This document shows positions 9,578 through 18,215 of a stretch of DNA of 64,000 nucleotides, one piece after another; within the stretch, counting starts at the first letter, position 1; the number at the start of each line of letters is the position of its first letter. Source of the stretch: Kocuria marina. Its GTDB lineage: Bacteria > Actinomycetota > Actinomycetes > Actinomycetales > Micrococcaceae. The stretch lies in contig NZ_JROM01000016.1 of assembly GCF_000786655.1 (NCBI RefSeq), positions 124,001 through 188,000 of the forward strand, written 5' to 3'. The translations under genes and the position numbers were made by a program. Below the pieces are notes generated by a model, which saw nothing but the letters and a program-made list of their open reading frames with translations, was not told the origin of the DNA and searched no databases.

Positions 9578-11152
9578 GTGCGGGACACGATTGCCGGGCG
9601 CTTCGAACTGCTGACACCCATCGCCGAGGGTGGCAGCGGGGCCGTGTGGCGAGCCCACGACCTACGTCGGGGCAGGGAATGCGCGGCCAAGGTGTTGCGG
9701 CAGCGTGATTCGGCGGAGCTGTTGCGCTTCGTGCGGGAACAGTCCGTGGACCTCGAGCACCCGCACGTCGTGGCTCCGTACGGCTGGGCCGCGGAGGACG
9801 AACACGTGGCCATCGCCATGGAACTCGTCTCCGGGGGCACCCTCGAGGCCGCGCTGCAGGACAACGGTCCCGTGGCGGACTGGCTCGCGGAGGAGCTGAT
9901 GTGTCAGCTGCTCGGAGCGCTGCGCTTCGTCCACGAACACGGCTGGGTGCACCGGGACGTCAAGCCCGCCAACGTGCTGCTCGAACCCACGGGCTCGGGG
10001 ACCCCCGTGGCCCGGCTCGCCGATTTCGGGATCGCCGTGCGCGTGACCGATGCCCGCCTCACCCACGCCGGCACCGTGGTGGGCACCCCCGGGTACCTGC
10101 CGACCGAGGCGTACGCCCCGGGGAATCCGTCCCGCACCATGGACCTCTATGCCGCCGGGGTCACGGCGGTACGCATGGTTTTGCCCGCGGTGGATCTCAG
10201 TGGCGACCCCCTACGCCCGGAGGACGTGGCCCGCCTCGGCCTGTTCGAGGGCTCCCCGCTGTTGCGCGCGGGCGTGGCCGGACTGCTCAGCACCGTGCCC
10301 GCAGAGCGCACGCGCGCCGCCGACCAGCTGCTCGCGAGTCTCACGGCCACGGCGGCCGCGCGTCAGGACCGGCCCAGCGAGACGGCGGACGGCGAGCCGT
10401 TCGAGGTCTTCGACGTCCTCGAACCCACCACGGAGCGTGAGCTGTCCCCGGTGCTCGACGCCGCGCGGTTGCCTCCCGGGGCGGGCGGGACCACGGAGGC
10501 GCCCATCGCGTGGCACGCGGTGCACCGCAAGGCGATCGCCGGGGGTGAGCACCGGCCCATGGCCGAGCGTGGCGGTGACCGGTTGCGCCCCTTCGCCCCC
10601 GTGAACCAGGTGACCGCTCCGCACGTGATCGGAACCGGTGCCGGGCAGGACACGACCGAGCGGCTGAACCCCGTGGAGGACGCGCCCACGATGCTCGAAG
10701 GGCGTCCCGTGGGCTCCTCGGGAGGGACGAGTGCCCCGGACCGGTCCGAGGAGATCACGATCGTGGATCCCGCGGGCTTCACGAGCGCGGACCCCGCCGG
10801 GATCAGTGCCGTTGGTGCCGCGACCGGCCCGGTTGCGGGTGGGCGTGACACGGGAGCCGGCGGCGTCGTGGACCCGGGTGGCACGGCGGACGAACCGGAG
10901 CCGCACGTTCGGCGAGCGGTCCGCTGGCCGTGGTGGGTCCTGGCGCTCACGCTCGCGCTCCTGGCCCTCGCCGCGGGGTACCTGTGGCTCGGCCCCGTGC
11001 TGGCGCAGTGGGGTGGTGATCCGTCACCGGCGCAGACACCGGCCCCCACCATCTCTCCCACGCGGGACCCGGAACCGGCGCCCACCACGGACGTGACCCC
11101 GATCTGTTCGGAGCTCGAGGACGGCACGGTCTCGTGCGTGGTGACCCCGTGA
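9578..11152 (+). CDS. Membrane-anchored Ser/Thr protein kinase
   Basis: A Hanks-type kinase of 524 residues. The N-terminal kinase domain (about 1-260) shows the glycine loop (AEGGSGAVW), the ATP-binding lysine (CAAKVLR), the catalytic loop HRDVKPANVLL near residue 125, and ADFGIAV. A long disordered linker follows, then one membrane segment at about 450-474 after a basic stretch (RRAVRWPWW), and a short Thr/Pro-rich extracytoplasmic tail of about 50 residues ending with two cysteines (CSELEDGTVSC) that could form a disulfide. There are no PASTA repeats, so it is not a PknB-type muropeptide sensor. The GTG start follows the previous stop by 18 nt. Its signal and substrates cannot be read from sequence. 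Confidence 0.88.
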   Translation: MRDTIAGRFELLTPIAEGGSGAVWRAHDLRRGRECAAKVLRQRDSAELLRFVREQSVDLEHPHVVAPYGWAAEDEHVAIAMELVSGGTLEAALQDNGPVADWLAEELMCQLLGALRFVHEHGWVHRDVKPANVLLEPTGSGTPVARLADFGIAVRVTDARLTHAGTVVGTPGYLPTEAYAPGNPSRTMDLYAAGVTAVRMVLPAVDLSGDPLRPEDVARLGLFEGSPLLRAGVAGLLSTVPAERTRAADQLLASLTATAAARQDRPSETADGEPFEVFDVLEPTTERELSPVLDAARLPPGAGGTTEAPIAWHAVHRKAIAGGEHRPMAERGGDRLRPFAPVNQVTAPHVIGTGAGQDTTERLNPVEDAPTMLEGRPVGSSGGTSAPDRSEEITIVDPAGFTSADPAGISAVGAATGPVAGGRDTGAGGVVDPGGTADEPEPHVRRAVRWPWWVLALTLALLALAAGYLWLGPVLAQWGGDPSPAQTPAPTISPTRDPEPAPTTDVTPICSELEDGTVSCVVTP

Positions 11153-11201
11153 GGCGCCGGGTGGCGGAGGGTCGCAATGTGCCCCGGGCGGCGCGGTGGA
11201 G

Positions 11202-11213
11202 GACAATGGCGCC
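11202..11213 (+). promoter_or_regulatory. -10-like GACAAT six bases before DUF5998 start
   Basis: GACAAT at 11202-11207 is followed by a 6-nt gap to the ATG at 11214, so a transcript could be leaderless. A GGAGGA at 11198-11203 overlaps it and could instead act as a ribosome binding site, so the two readings compete. Confidence 0.35.
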
Positions 11214-11924
11214 ATGACATACTCAGCACCCGATGGATCGCGCCTGGTCCAGGACATCGAGAAGGCCGGTTTCTATCCGCAACTGGTCACGGACGTGGTC
11301 ATGGACTCCCTGGACGGGCGGCGCCCGGTGTCCCACCTGGTGCAGTTGGAAACCCATTTCACCAACACGGAGTTGCACCGGCACATCACGGCCCTCGTGC
11401 TCGCGGAGGACGTCCTGCACATCACGCACGTGGACGACCAGCAGTACGACGAGAACGGTTCGGACACCGTGGCCCGGGTCTCCTCCGAGACCGTGCCGAT
11501 CTCCCAGATCCGCTCGGTCACGCTGAGTTACGCGTACCACCAGCCGCAGAACTACGTCCCGGGCACCGCGATCATGGAGCTGAACCTGGCCGTGAGCTGG
11601 ACCGGGACCCAGCAGCTCGAGCTGTATCCCGCGATGTGCGAGGACCCCGAGTGCCAGGCGGACCACGGCTACACGGGCACCGCCGCGAGCGAGGACGTGG
11701 TCATGCGCATCAGCTCCGAGGCGGACGGGCAGGAGGCCGTGGAGGGCGCTCGCGAGTTCGCGCGCACGCTGCGCCGGGCCAATGTGGCGCCGTTGACGGA
11801 TTCCGGTGCGCAGATCGCGCAGTCCCCGCCGCAGCACCCCACCGCGGCCCGTCCCGAACCGCCGGCACCGCGCCCGCGGTTCGGGCACCGGTTCAACGGC
11901 CGCGATTCGGGGCGCAACGCGTGA
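11214..11924 (+). CDS. DUF5998 family protein
   Basis: A 236-residue soluble protein with no known function, assigned to DUF5998 by its place between a kinase gene and an alkaline phosphatase-family gene in related actinobacteria. The middle is a predicted beta-rich domain (VLHITHVDDQQYDENG, RSVTLSYAYHQP) and the C-terminus is a Pro/Ala/Arg-rich tail. A cysteine pair (MCEDPECQADHGYTG, about residues 142-147) and a nearby histidine could bind metal, which is inference. No signal peptide or membrane segment is seen. The next gene overlaps its stop by four bases (GTGA), which indicates translational coupling. Confidence 0.7.
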   Translation: MTYSAPDGSRLVQDIEKAGFYPQLVTDVVMDSLDGRRPVSHLVQLETHFTNTELHRHITALVLAEDVLHITHVDDQQYDENGSDTVARVSSETVPISQIRSVTLSYAYHQPQNYVPGTAIMELNLAVSWTGTQQLELYPAMCEDPECQADHGYTGTAASEDVVMRISSEADGQEAVEGAREFARTLRRANVAPLTDSGAQIAQSPPQHPTAARPEPPAPRPRFGHRFNGRDSGRNA

Positions 11925-13066
11925 GCGTGGAGGATCCCGCCGCCCCGGAGCTGCCGCGTGCGCCGCGCTACGGTTCGCGCAGCGTCGCGGAGGTCATGGG
12001 TTCCGCGGCCGCGGCCCTGGGCGTCCCCGGTTTCCGCAACGCCCTCAGCCTGCCGTCGGCGCAACGCTACGTCGTGGTGCTCGTGGACGGTCTCGGTTCG
12101 CGCCTGCTGAGGGAGACGGCGAGCTACGCGCCCACCCTGCGCGCGGCCCAGTCACTCGGTGAGCTCGACGCCGCGTTCCCCACGACCACGTCCGTCTCGC
12201 TCTCGTGCCTGGGCACCGGAGCCACACCGGGGCGTCACGGCATGCTCGGCTACGACGTCGTGGACCCCGCCTCCGACCGCGTGGTGAACATGCTCGGTAA
12301 TTGGCCCTCGGACGTGGACCCGCTGGCCTGGCAACCAGAGCCCACGGTCCTGGACCGTGCCGCGCAGCACGTGGACGCCGTCACGGTGAGCTCACCGCGC
12401 TTCGAGTCCTCCGCCCTCACGAGGGCCGTCCTGCGGGGAGGCCGTTTCGTGGGGGCCCACGGTGTGTACGCCCGCACCGCGCGCACCCTCGAGCAACTGC
12501 GGGAGGGCAGGCGCGGGCTCGTGTACTTCTACTGGGACGAGCTGGACAAGACCGGTCACAAGGCGGGGTGGCGCTCGGACGACTGGTTACGTTCCCTCGA
12601 GGACCTCGATTCCGCGCTCAAGCGGCTCGTGACCAAATTGCCCGCCAACACCCGGGTGATCCTCACCGCGGACCACGGCATGGTGGACGTGGCCCCCGAG
12701 CACCGCGTGGACTACAGCGCGGTCCCCGAGCTCATGGCCGGGGTGCGGCTCACCGCGGGTGAGCCCCGGGCGGTGCAACTGCACACGGACGCGGACACCG
12801 ATCCGGAGGAACTGGAAAGCCGTTGGCGCGCGCACTACGGGGATGCCGTGTGGGTGGCCACCAAGCAGCACCTCGCGGCGCACGGGTACTTCGGCCCCGA
12901 ACCGGATCAGGGATTGCTCGAACGGGCGGGCGACGTGTGGGTGCTGGCCCGCGAGGACATCGCCCTGTACGACGTCTCCCGACAGGGGACCCGGCCCCTG
13001 GCCATGGTGGGCCAGCACGGCTCGCTCACCGACCGGGAGAGGTACGTACCGGCGCTGGTGTGGTGA
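11921..13066 (+). CDS. Alkaline phosphatase / type I phosphodiesterase family protein
   Basis: A 381-residue member of the alkaline phosphatase superfamily, nucleotide pyrophosphatase/phosphodiesterase branch. The metal and nucleophile motifs are visible: VVLVDGLGS, FPTTTSVSLSCLGTG with the nucleophile Thr, YWDELDKTGHKAG, TADHGMVDV and GQHGSL. There is no obvious signal peptide, so it is probably cytoplasmic. The substrate is unknown; nucleotide or sugar-phosphate diesters are the family norm. The GTG start overlaps the DUF5998 stop (GTGA), making an operon pair. The last 41 bases overlap the 3' end of the opposite-strand gene that follows. Confidence 0.88.
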   Translation: MSVEDPAAPELPRAPRYGSRSVAEVMGSAAAALGVPGFRNALSLPSAQRYVVVLVDGLGSRLLRETASYAPTLRAAQSLGELDAAFPTTTSVSLSCLGTGATPGRHGMLGYDVVDPASDRVVNMLGNWPSDVDPLAWQPEPTVLDRAAQHVDAVTVSSPRFESSALTRAVLRGGRFVGAHGVYARTARTLEQLREGRRGLVYFYWDELDKTGHKAGWRSDDWLRSLEDLDSALKRLVTKLPANTRVILTADHGMVDVAPEHRVDYSAVPELMAGVRLTAGEPRAVQLHTDADTDPEELESRWRAHYGDAVWVATKQHLAAHGYFGPEPDQGLLERAGDVWVLAREDIALYDVSRQGTRPLAMVGQHGSLTDRERYVPALVW

Positions 13067-13637
13067 TCGGCGCGGGCTTGCTTTCATTCTGCGTCGGGGC
13101 CGGATCGGCGGTCGGCGCCGGCGGCCGCGTGGGCGCCGGTGGTTGGGACGGCCGAGGCGCGCGGGTCGGTTCCGGTGCCTGGCTCTTCGTGGGCTCGGGC
13201 GTAGCCGTGGATGGAGCGGGCCGAGGTGTGCTCGTGGGAGCCGGGGGTACCGGCGCGACGGGCGGTGCGGGAGCGACCGGGGGTGCGGGAACCACGGGGG
13301 GCGGAGCGGGCACGTAGTACTGCTCCGCGGGCCTCGAGGGCGGCACCAGCGGCGTGATCTGCGGCGACGGCGTGGGCGACGCGCTCGGGGTGGCGCTCGG
13401 CGTGGGGGAGGGGGTCACAGTGGGGGTCTCGGTCGCGAAGTTCGCGGGGTCGTCGTCGGACGAGCCCGACAGACCGGTGAAGGCCACGGCCCCCACACCC
13501 ACCAGGACGAGCAGGGCCGCACCACCGAGCGCGACGGGGGCCATGTACCGCCGGACACCCGAGCGGGCCGGAGTCGCGGCGCCTTCGGGGGATTGAGTGT
13601 CGTCGCCGAATAAATCGTCCTGGATGGAGTTGCCCAT
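13026..13637 (-). CDS. Proline-rich single-pass membrane protein, unknown function
   Basis: A 203-residue protein that I do not recognise. About 35 cytoplasmic residues are followed by one membrane helix (VALGGAALLVLVGVGAVAF, about 37-55) and then about 145 residues composed almost entirely of Pro, Ala, Thr and Ser with repeated PAPP/PTPS motifs, likely outside the cell and extended through the wall. The start at 13637 has a GAGGGA site. Extreme Pro/Thr/Ser bias suggests glycosylation or wall-spanning, which is inference. The 3' end overlaps the convergent phosphatase gene by 41 bp, and no terminator separates them. Confidence 0.65.
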   Translation of the reverse strand: MGNSIQDDLFGDDTQSPEGAATPARSGVRRYMAPVALGGAALLVLVGVGAVAFTGLSGSSDDDPANFATETPTVTPSPTPSATPSASPTPSPQITPLVPPSRPAEQYYVPAPPPVVPAPPVAPAPPVAPVPPAPTSTPRPAPSTATPEPTKSQAPEPTRAPRPSQPPAPTRPPAPTADPAPTQNESKPAPITTPAPVRTSPGR

Positions 13638-13771
13638 GCAAAAATTCCCTCGAGATCGCCCGTGCGTGTCCACGACCGGACCATGTTCTCCCCAGGCCCG
13701 GTGCGTTCACGTGACTTTACCGCGTGCCGGCTTCCCCGCGCACAACCGCTCGTGAGAGCGGACCGCCGACG

Positions 13772-15199
13772 TCAGGACCGGTTGGCCCCGAAGACGATGT
13801 CGTCCCAGCTCGGCACGGAGGAGCGCTTGGCTTTGGGGGTGCGACCCCGCGGGCCCGGGGCGGGACGGTCGCCCGATCCCGATTCGTCCGTGGCGTCCGT
13901 TTCATTGGAACGGGCCGGTTCGTCGGTGTCCTGCGCGGCGGGCTCGTCCTCGTCCGCCACGTCCGTGGCGGTGCCGGAGGCGTCGACGGCGAACGCGCTG
14001 TCCGACGTCGTGTCGCGCGCTCCGGTCTCCGTGGCCGCGTGTTCGTCCGAACCGGGGTGCTCCGACCCGGTGTCCTCCGGTGCGGAATCCTGGGAAACGG
14101 GCTCCGCAGGCTCGGGGTCCGTGACGGCGGAGGGGACGTTCTCGTTCCGGGAGGCTGCGGGGGAGTCGTCGTGCGAGGCCTTTGCGAACGGCACGGCGGG
14201 GGCACCTTCGTCCCGGGAAGGGGCGGCGTCGTCGTGCTCGAGGGGGGTCGAATCGTCCACGATCTCGATCCCGTCGTCCTGGGCGAGGGCCTGGGCCTCG
14301 GCGACCTGCGAAGCGGCCGGTTGGATGGGCCGGTCGAACACCGTGGAATCCTCCGGGGCGTCGATGGGGCGCGGGCGCTGGTCCACCTGGCCCATGCCGC
14401 GACCGAGGATCTCCGCGAGCCGGTCGTCGCCGGCTTCGTCCGAGCCGATCCGCCGTCCGCGGCGCGACTGCAGGACGTCGAGCAGGTCGTCCGCCTGGCT
14501 CGCCTCGTGCTGCAACTGGCGCAACTGCGCGGTGGGTGCGGGCGGCAGCGCGTGGGCGGCCGTGCCGAGCGGGCCGGTCTCCTGGTGCTCCTGACCGAGC
14601 GCGCGAGCCCAGTCGTTCTCGGGACGCACGGTCCGGTTCGCGGGGTTGTAGCTCCACTGCGCGGGACCCGGGGTGTCCGGGGCGTCCTGCGAGGCGTCCT
14701 CCGCGGAGAAGCTCAGCTGCACGGTCCACAACTGGTCCTCGCGCAACCACGCGTCCCAGTCGAAGGACGAGCGGTCCACCCCGAGCTCGGCGGCGCGCTC
14801 GTCCACGGTCTCGCGCAGGGTGCGGGGCTCGCCCTCGAACACGGAGCGGTAGCCGTCGTGGGAGGGGTTGGTCCCGGAGACCGTGACCCGGCACGCCTCC
14901 GCGACCATGTGGGAGCGTTCGGCCAGGATGGGCCACTCGTACCGCTTGACGCGTTCGGCCTCCCACCCGGACTCGGCCACGACGTCCTCGACGCTCGCGC
15001 CGGCGCGGAAGCGGGCCTGGATGTCACGAGGACCGAAGGACCCTCCGCCGCGGCCCCGGGCGGGGGGCTTGCGACGCGCGTGCTGGATCGTCTGACGCAA
15101 TTGCTGGTCGATCTTCAGCCGGTACCGGGTCGAATCGGGGGTCTCCACGATGAGGTGCTCACCGTCGTCGTGCACTCCTACCAGGCGCAACTGCTCCAT
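13772..15199 (-). CDS. sepH: Septation protein SepH (DUF3071)
   Basis: A 475-residue SepH-type protein, an actinobacterial cell-division factor known to bind FtsZ and promote its assembly. The conserved N-terminal region is clear: MEQLRLVGVHDDGEHLIVE, then a helix-turn-helix-like segment (ARFRAGASVEDVVAESGW, about 66-83) and RYEWPILAERSHMV. The remaining C-terminal part (from about residue 290) is acidic and low-complexity, rich in Asp, Glu, Ser and Ala, and ends in a short basic conserved tail with the motif PSWDDIVFG. The start at 15199 has an AAGGA-type site. It is divergent from the DUF4193 gene. Confidence 0.88.
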   Translation of the reverse strand: MEQLRLVGVHDDGEHLIVETPDSTRYRLKIDQQLRQTIQHARRKPPARGRGGGSFGPRDIQARFRAGASVEDVVAESGWEAERVKRYEWPILAERSHMVAEACRVTVSGTNPSHDGYRSVFEGEPRTLRETVDERAAELGVDRSSFDWDAWLREDQLWTVQLSFSAEDASQDAPDTPGPAQWSYNPANRTVRPENDWARALGQEHQETGPLGTAAHALPPAPTAQLRQLQHEASQADDLLDVLQSRRGRRIGSDEAGDDRLAEILGRGMGQVDQRPRPIDAPEDSTVFDRPIQPAASQVAEAQALAQDDGIEIVDDSTPLEHDDAAPSRDEGAPAVPFAKASHDDSPAASRNENVPSAVTDPEPAEPVSQDSAPEDTGSEHPGSDEHAATETGARDTTSDSAFAVDASGTATDVADEDEPAAQDTDEPARSNETDATDESGSGDRPAPGPRGRTPKAKRSSVPSWDDIVFGANRS

Positions 15200-15517
15200 G
15201 CTGTCCTTCCCTCGCCGTTGGGGGCACCACGCGATCCGGGGTGCGCTCGGCGCGCTCGTAGCGTCAGTCTAGTGGCACGCCCGGGCGCCGTCCGGGACCG
15301 GCGGAACGGCCACCCGCACGGGCACCGCGTGTGTCATCCGGACGAGCGGATCCACCGCCCGAGGTGGAAATCTTGCTCTGCGAGAAAACCGCGGCGTCAC
15401 CACTGGCTTTTTCCGCGCCCATGGTGAACAATCTACGCGACACGGCCCCGGGGCAGAGCCCTCGGGAGTCGTTTTTCGCAGGGATTTTCGTGAAGACCGG
15501 TTGGAGCGGATAGACAC
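15200..15517. promoter_or_regulatory. Divergent intergenic region sepH / DUF4193
   Basis: This 318-nt region holds no convincing gene. On the minus strand, TAGACT at 15271-15266 is a plausible -10 for sepH, giving a leader of about 60 nt. On the plus strand, a locally AT-richer stretch at 15370-15440 contains CAATCT, a weak -10 candidate for the DUF4193 gene. No convincing -35 boxes are seen. Confidence 0.35.
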
Positions 15518-15817
15518 ATGGCCACAGACTACGACGCACCGCGTAAGCAGGACGAAGACCTCAAGGAAGACTCCATCGAGGAGCTCCAGTCCCGGCGGTC
15601 GGACCATCAGTCCGGAAGCGTTGACGAGGACGAGGCCACCGCGGCGGAGAGCTTCGAACTCCCCGGCGCGGACCTCTCCAACGAGGAACTGTCCGTCGTG
15701 GTGCTCCCGGCCCAGGACGACGAGTTCACGTGTGGCTCGTGCTTCCTGGTGCGCCACCGTTCGCAGCTCGCCGAGGAGCGCGACGGCGTGAAGTACTGCC
15801 ACGAGTGCCTGGGCTGA
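15518..15817 (+). CDS. DUF4193 family protein
   Basis: A 99-residue acidic protein, common next to dut in actinobacteria and of unknown function. The N-terminal half is strongly charged (KQDEDLKEDSIEELQ). The C-terminal half has two cysteine pairs (FTCGSCFLV near residue 70 and KYCHECLG at the C-terminus), consistent with a four-cysteine zinc ribbon. The ATG at 15518 follows a TTGGAGCGG site. A strong hairpin lies directly downstream. The family assignment rests on the cysteine layout and gene order. Confidence 0.85.
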   Translation: MATDYDAPRKQDEDLKEDSIEELQSRRSDHQSGSVDEDEATAAESFELPGADLSNEELSVVVLPAQDDEFTCGSCFLVRHRSQLAEERDGVKYCHECLG

Positions 15818-15838
15818 GCCCCGGGCCCGCGACCGCAT

Positions 15839-15876
15839 GACGACGGGCGCTCACCCTCGGGTGAGCGCCCGTCGTC
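15839..15876. terminator. 17-bp hairpin between DUF4193 and DUF3093 genes
   Basis: Perfect 17-bp arms (15839-15855 and 15860-15876) enclose a CTCG tetraloop, followed by a T-containing stretch (ttcgtgttcg). It lies between convergent genes and is likely a bidirectional terminator. Confidence 0.85.
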
Positions 15877-15902
15877 TTCGTGTTCGTCCGTGATCGTGCT
15901 CG

Positions 15903-16454
15903 TCAGACCCGGTCACCGCGGTCGCCCGCCGAGCGGGAGCCCGCGTTGATCGCCTCGGCCAACCGCTCGGGGTGGCGGGTCGCGGTGAGCCAGTACGGGG
16001 TGGGGTCCACCGGGTCCACGATCTCGATCCGGCACAGGTCCGGCATCGAGACACGGAAGTTCATGAAGGCGCGCCCGTCCAGGTCGGGTCCGCGCGCGGC
16101 ACGCGCCTCGGCGCCGACCAGCGGACGAGCCTCGCCCACGTACTGCCGTTCGATGTACGCCCGGCCCACGCGCAGGTCCTGGTCGGTGACCACGATGCTC
16201 GGCGCCCCCAGGTGCAGCACGAGCCCGATCACGACCATCAACACCACGGCCACGATCACGCCCACGGCGATGCTGATGGGTGCCACGGCCACGAATCCGG
16301 CGGCGCCCACGAGGACCACGATGAGCCACACCCACCACGCGACGGTCAGTTTCTCCTCGTACTGCACGTCCGCTCGGACGTTCTCCTGGGCCTGGGACGG
16401 GTGCTCTGCGGGCGACGACGCCGCGGCCGCCCCGGAATCTGGGTGGGAACTCAT
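15903..16454 (-). CDS. DUF3093 membrane protein
   Basis: A 183-residue protein with a disordered N-terminus, two adjacent hydrophobic segments (VWLIVVLVGAAGFVAVAP and IAVGVIVAVVLMVVIGLVL, about 42-80) and a conserved cytoplasmic domain (RVSMPDLCRIEIVDPVDPTPYWLTATRHPERLA). These features and the neighbouring dut place it in DUF3093. Function is unknown. The start at 16454 has a GGTGGGG site; a longer in-frame start at 16472 adds six residues. It is divergent from dut, with about 80 nt between starts. Confidence 0.8.
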   Translation of the reverse strand: MSSHPDSGAAAASSPAEHPSQAQENVRADVQYEEKLTVAWWVWLIVVLVGAAGFVAVAPISIAVGVIVAVVLMVVIGLVLHLGAPSIVVTDQDLRVGRAYIERQYVGEARPLVGAEARAARGPDLDGRAFMNFRVSMPDLCRIEIVDPVDPTPYWLTATRHPERLAEAINAGSRSAGDRGDRV

Positions 16455-16521
16455 GCCCCCACCTTGACACATTCCCCCTGGACGCCGCCCGCGTCCGCGC
16501 CGCGCCGTCGGGCCCGCGCGT

Positions 16522-16535
16522 TACAGTGGGGCACT
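16522..16535 (+). promoter_or_regulatory. Leaderless-type promoter of dut
   Basis: TACAGT at 16522-16527 is followed by 8 nt and then the GTG at 16536. This places the predicted transcription start at or next to the start codon, and there is no ribosome binding site. Confidence 0.55.
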
Positions 16536-16997
16536 GTGACCGAAATGAGCGAGTCGGCCGCGGTGACCGTGGCCCTGCACCTGTTGGACCCGGACCTGCC
16601 CGCCCCCGCCTACGCGCGTCCCGGTGACGCCGGGGCGGATCTGCGCGCCCGCCACGACGTCGAACTCGGCGCGGGCCGGCGCGCGCTCGTGGACACCGGG
16701 GTGGCGCTCGCGATCCCCGCGGGGTACGTGGGCCTCGTGCACCCGCGCTCCGGGCTCGCGGCCAAGCACGGGCTGACCGTGGTCAATGCACCGGGCACCG
16801 TGGACAGCGGCTACCGTGGCGAACTCAAGGTGTGCCTGCTCAACACGGATCCGCATGAGAGCTACACGGTGCGCCGCGGTGAGCGGATCGCCCAGCTCGT
16901 GATCCAGGAAGTGGTCACCGCCCGCTTCGAGCTCACCACCGAACTCCCCGACAGCGAGCGCGGGGCGAGCGGTTTCGGGTCCACGGGGACCCGCTGA
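16536..16997 (+). CDS. dut: dUTP diphosphatase
   Basis: A trimeric-type dUTPase of 153 residues that hydrolyses dUTP to dUMP and pyrophosphate. The five family motifs are recognisable: DAGADLRA; VHPRSGLAAKHGL; the Asp-containing motif GTVDSGYRGELKVCL; RIAQLVI; and the C-terminal glycine-rich arm RGASGFGSTG. The GTG at 16536 is preferred because a -10 element sits 8 nt upstream; an ATG at 16545 (MSESAAV) is the alternative. The following DUF3710 gene starts 85 nt downstream. Confidence 0.96.
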   Translation: MTEMSESAAVTVALHLLDPDLPAPAYARPGDAGADLRARHDVELGAGRRALVDTGVALAIPAGYVGLVHPRSGLAAKHGLTVVNAPGTVDSGYRGELKVCLLNTDPHESYTVRRGERIAQLVIQEVVTARFELTTELPDSERGASGFGSTGTR

Positions 16998-17082
16998 TAG
17001 ACCGGGACCCGCCGTTCGATAGGGGCCCGCTGATCGCCGGCCCTCGCCCCCGCAGATTCCCCACCCACTCTTGGAGCAACTG

Positions 17083-17847
17083 ATGTTCGGACGTAAGAAG
17101 CGCAACCGCGAGGCCGCGGAGCAGACACTGACCGAGTCCACGACCGAGTCGGCTGCCACCGAGGCCGCCCCGGAGCAGGAGGCGCAGGACCCGCGCGCAT
17201 ACGGTCCGTGGGACGAGAGCGAACTGCCGGGTGAGCGCGACGAGTACCTGGACCTCGGCGCCGTACTGCTCAAGGCCGTCTCGGGCGTGAACGTGCGCCT
17301 GGAGCTGGATCCGCGCGACCGGGTGCCGCGGGCCGTGAACATGGACTTCGCGGGTGGCTCGGTACAGGTGCAGGTCTTCACCGCGCCCAAGTCCTCCGGT
17401 CTGTGGGATGAGGTGCGCGCGGAGCTCGTGGCCGGGTTGCGCCGCGACGGGGGAGAGCCCACGGTCTCCGACGGCCCCCTGGGCATGCAGGTCAACGCCC
17501 GGTTCGCGGGGCTCACGCCCTCCGGTGAGGACGGGTTCCGGCTCGCGCGCTTCGTCGGCATCGACGGTCCGCGCTGGTTCCTGCGCTGCGTCTACACGGG
17601 CGACGCAGCGCTGCCCGGACCCACGGCGGAGGTGCTCGACGACGCCGTGCGCGGGCTCGTCGTCGTCCGCGGCCATGATCCCCACCCGCCGCGTGACCTG
17701 TTGCCGCTCACGATCCCCGAGGACGCCGAGGTGCACCCCGCCGGCGCGCCGACCGGCGCGGACGACGACGCGGGCCGGACCCCGGCCGAGCCGGGCCCCG
17801 CGGTGCAGGAGCCGCGGCGCGGCCCCGAGATCACCGAGATCGGCTGA
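17083..17847 (+). CDS. DUF3710 family protein
   Basis: A 254-residue protein of unknown function, found beside dut in actinobacteria. A basic and then acidic disordered N-terminus (FGRKKRNREAAEQ) leads into a folded core of about 170 residues (GPWDESELP, YLDLGAVLLKAV, RFVGIDGPRWFLRC), then an acidic, Pro-rich tail. No catalytic motif or membrane segment is seen. The ATG at 17083 sits 7 nt after GGAGC; the in-frame TTG at 17071 overlaps that site and is less likely. An OB-fold gene and a DUF3159 gene follow within a few bases, forming an operon. Confidence 0.82.
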   Translation: MFGRKKRNREAAEQTLTESTTESAATEAAPEQEAQDPRAYGPWDESELPGERDEYLDLGAVLLKAVSGVNVRLELDPRDRVPRAVNMDFAGGSVQVQVFTAPKSSGLWDEVRAELVAGLRRDGGEPTVSDGPLGMQVNARFAGLTPSGEDGFRLARFVGIDGPRWFLRCVYTGDAALPGPTAEVLDDAVRGLVVVRGHDPHPPRDLLPLTIPEDAEVHPAGAPTGADDDAGRTPAEPGPAVQEPRRGPEITEIG

Positions 17848-17852
17848 GCCGG

Positions 17853-18215
17853 GTGGTCAACAACCCGCTCACGGGCGCGATCGACGTCGTCGCCGAACCC
17901 GAGGCCCACGCGGCGGACCTGACCCCGGAGCACCGGGCGCGGCAGCGGCGTCGCGCGGTCGTGGAGGGCGTGGTCGTGGAGGTCACGATCGCGCCCGTGA
18001 CCGCGCCGCCCTACTACCGGGCGTTGCTGCGCGTGACGAACCCGGGGGCGGAGCCATGCACCCTGGAACTGCTGTGGCACGGCCAGCACGTGGTCCCCGG
18101 GGTCACCGCGGGCACCCGGCTGCGATGCCTTGCTGTGGTGTGCTTCCCGGACGGGGTGGCCACCATGTACAATCCGCGCTACGAGATCATCACCCCCAAG
18201 AAGGCCGTGCGATGA
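17853..18215 (+). CDS. OB-fold nucleic acid-binding domain protein
   Basis: A 120-residue protein with a single OB-fold-like beta barrel. The core runs from VEGVVVEVTIAPVTAPPYYRALLRVTN to GTRLRCLAVVCFPDGVATMYNPRYEI, and is preceded by a basic stretch (HRARQRRRAVV). This matches the small OB-fold proteins of the dut-DUF3710-DUF3159 cluster. Nucleic acid binding is inferred from fold only. The GTG start lies 5 nt after the DUF3710 stop, and its own stop overlaps the next start (ATGA), so all three genes are probably translated together. Confidence 0.72.
   Translation: MVNNPLTGAIDVVAEPEAHAADLTPEHRARQRRRAVVEGVVVEVTIAPVTAPPYYRALLRVTNPGAEPCTLELLWHGQHVVPGVTAGTRLRCLAVVCFPDGVATMYNPRYEIITPKKAVR

Noticed and set aside
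13026-13637. Plus-strand frames over the proline-rich gene, giving Gly/Val/Ala-rich proteins
   Set aside because: The minus-strand frame has a ribosome binding site, an N-terminal domain and one membrane helix; the plus-strand translations are monotone glycine-rich shadows.
16463-16468. Perfect TTGACA as a -35 box for dut
   Set aside because: It lies 53 nt before the -10 at 16522, far beyond the usual 16-18 nt, and nothing like a -10 follows at the right spacing.
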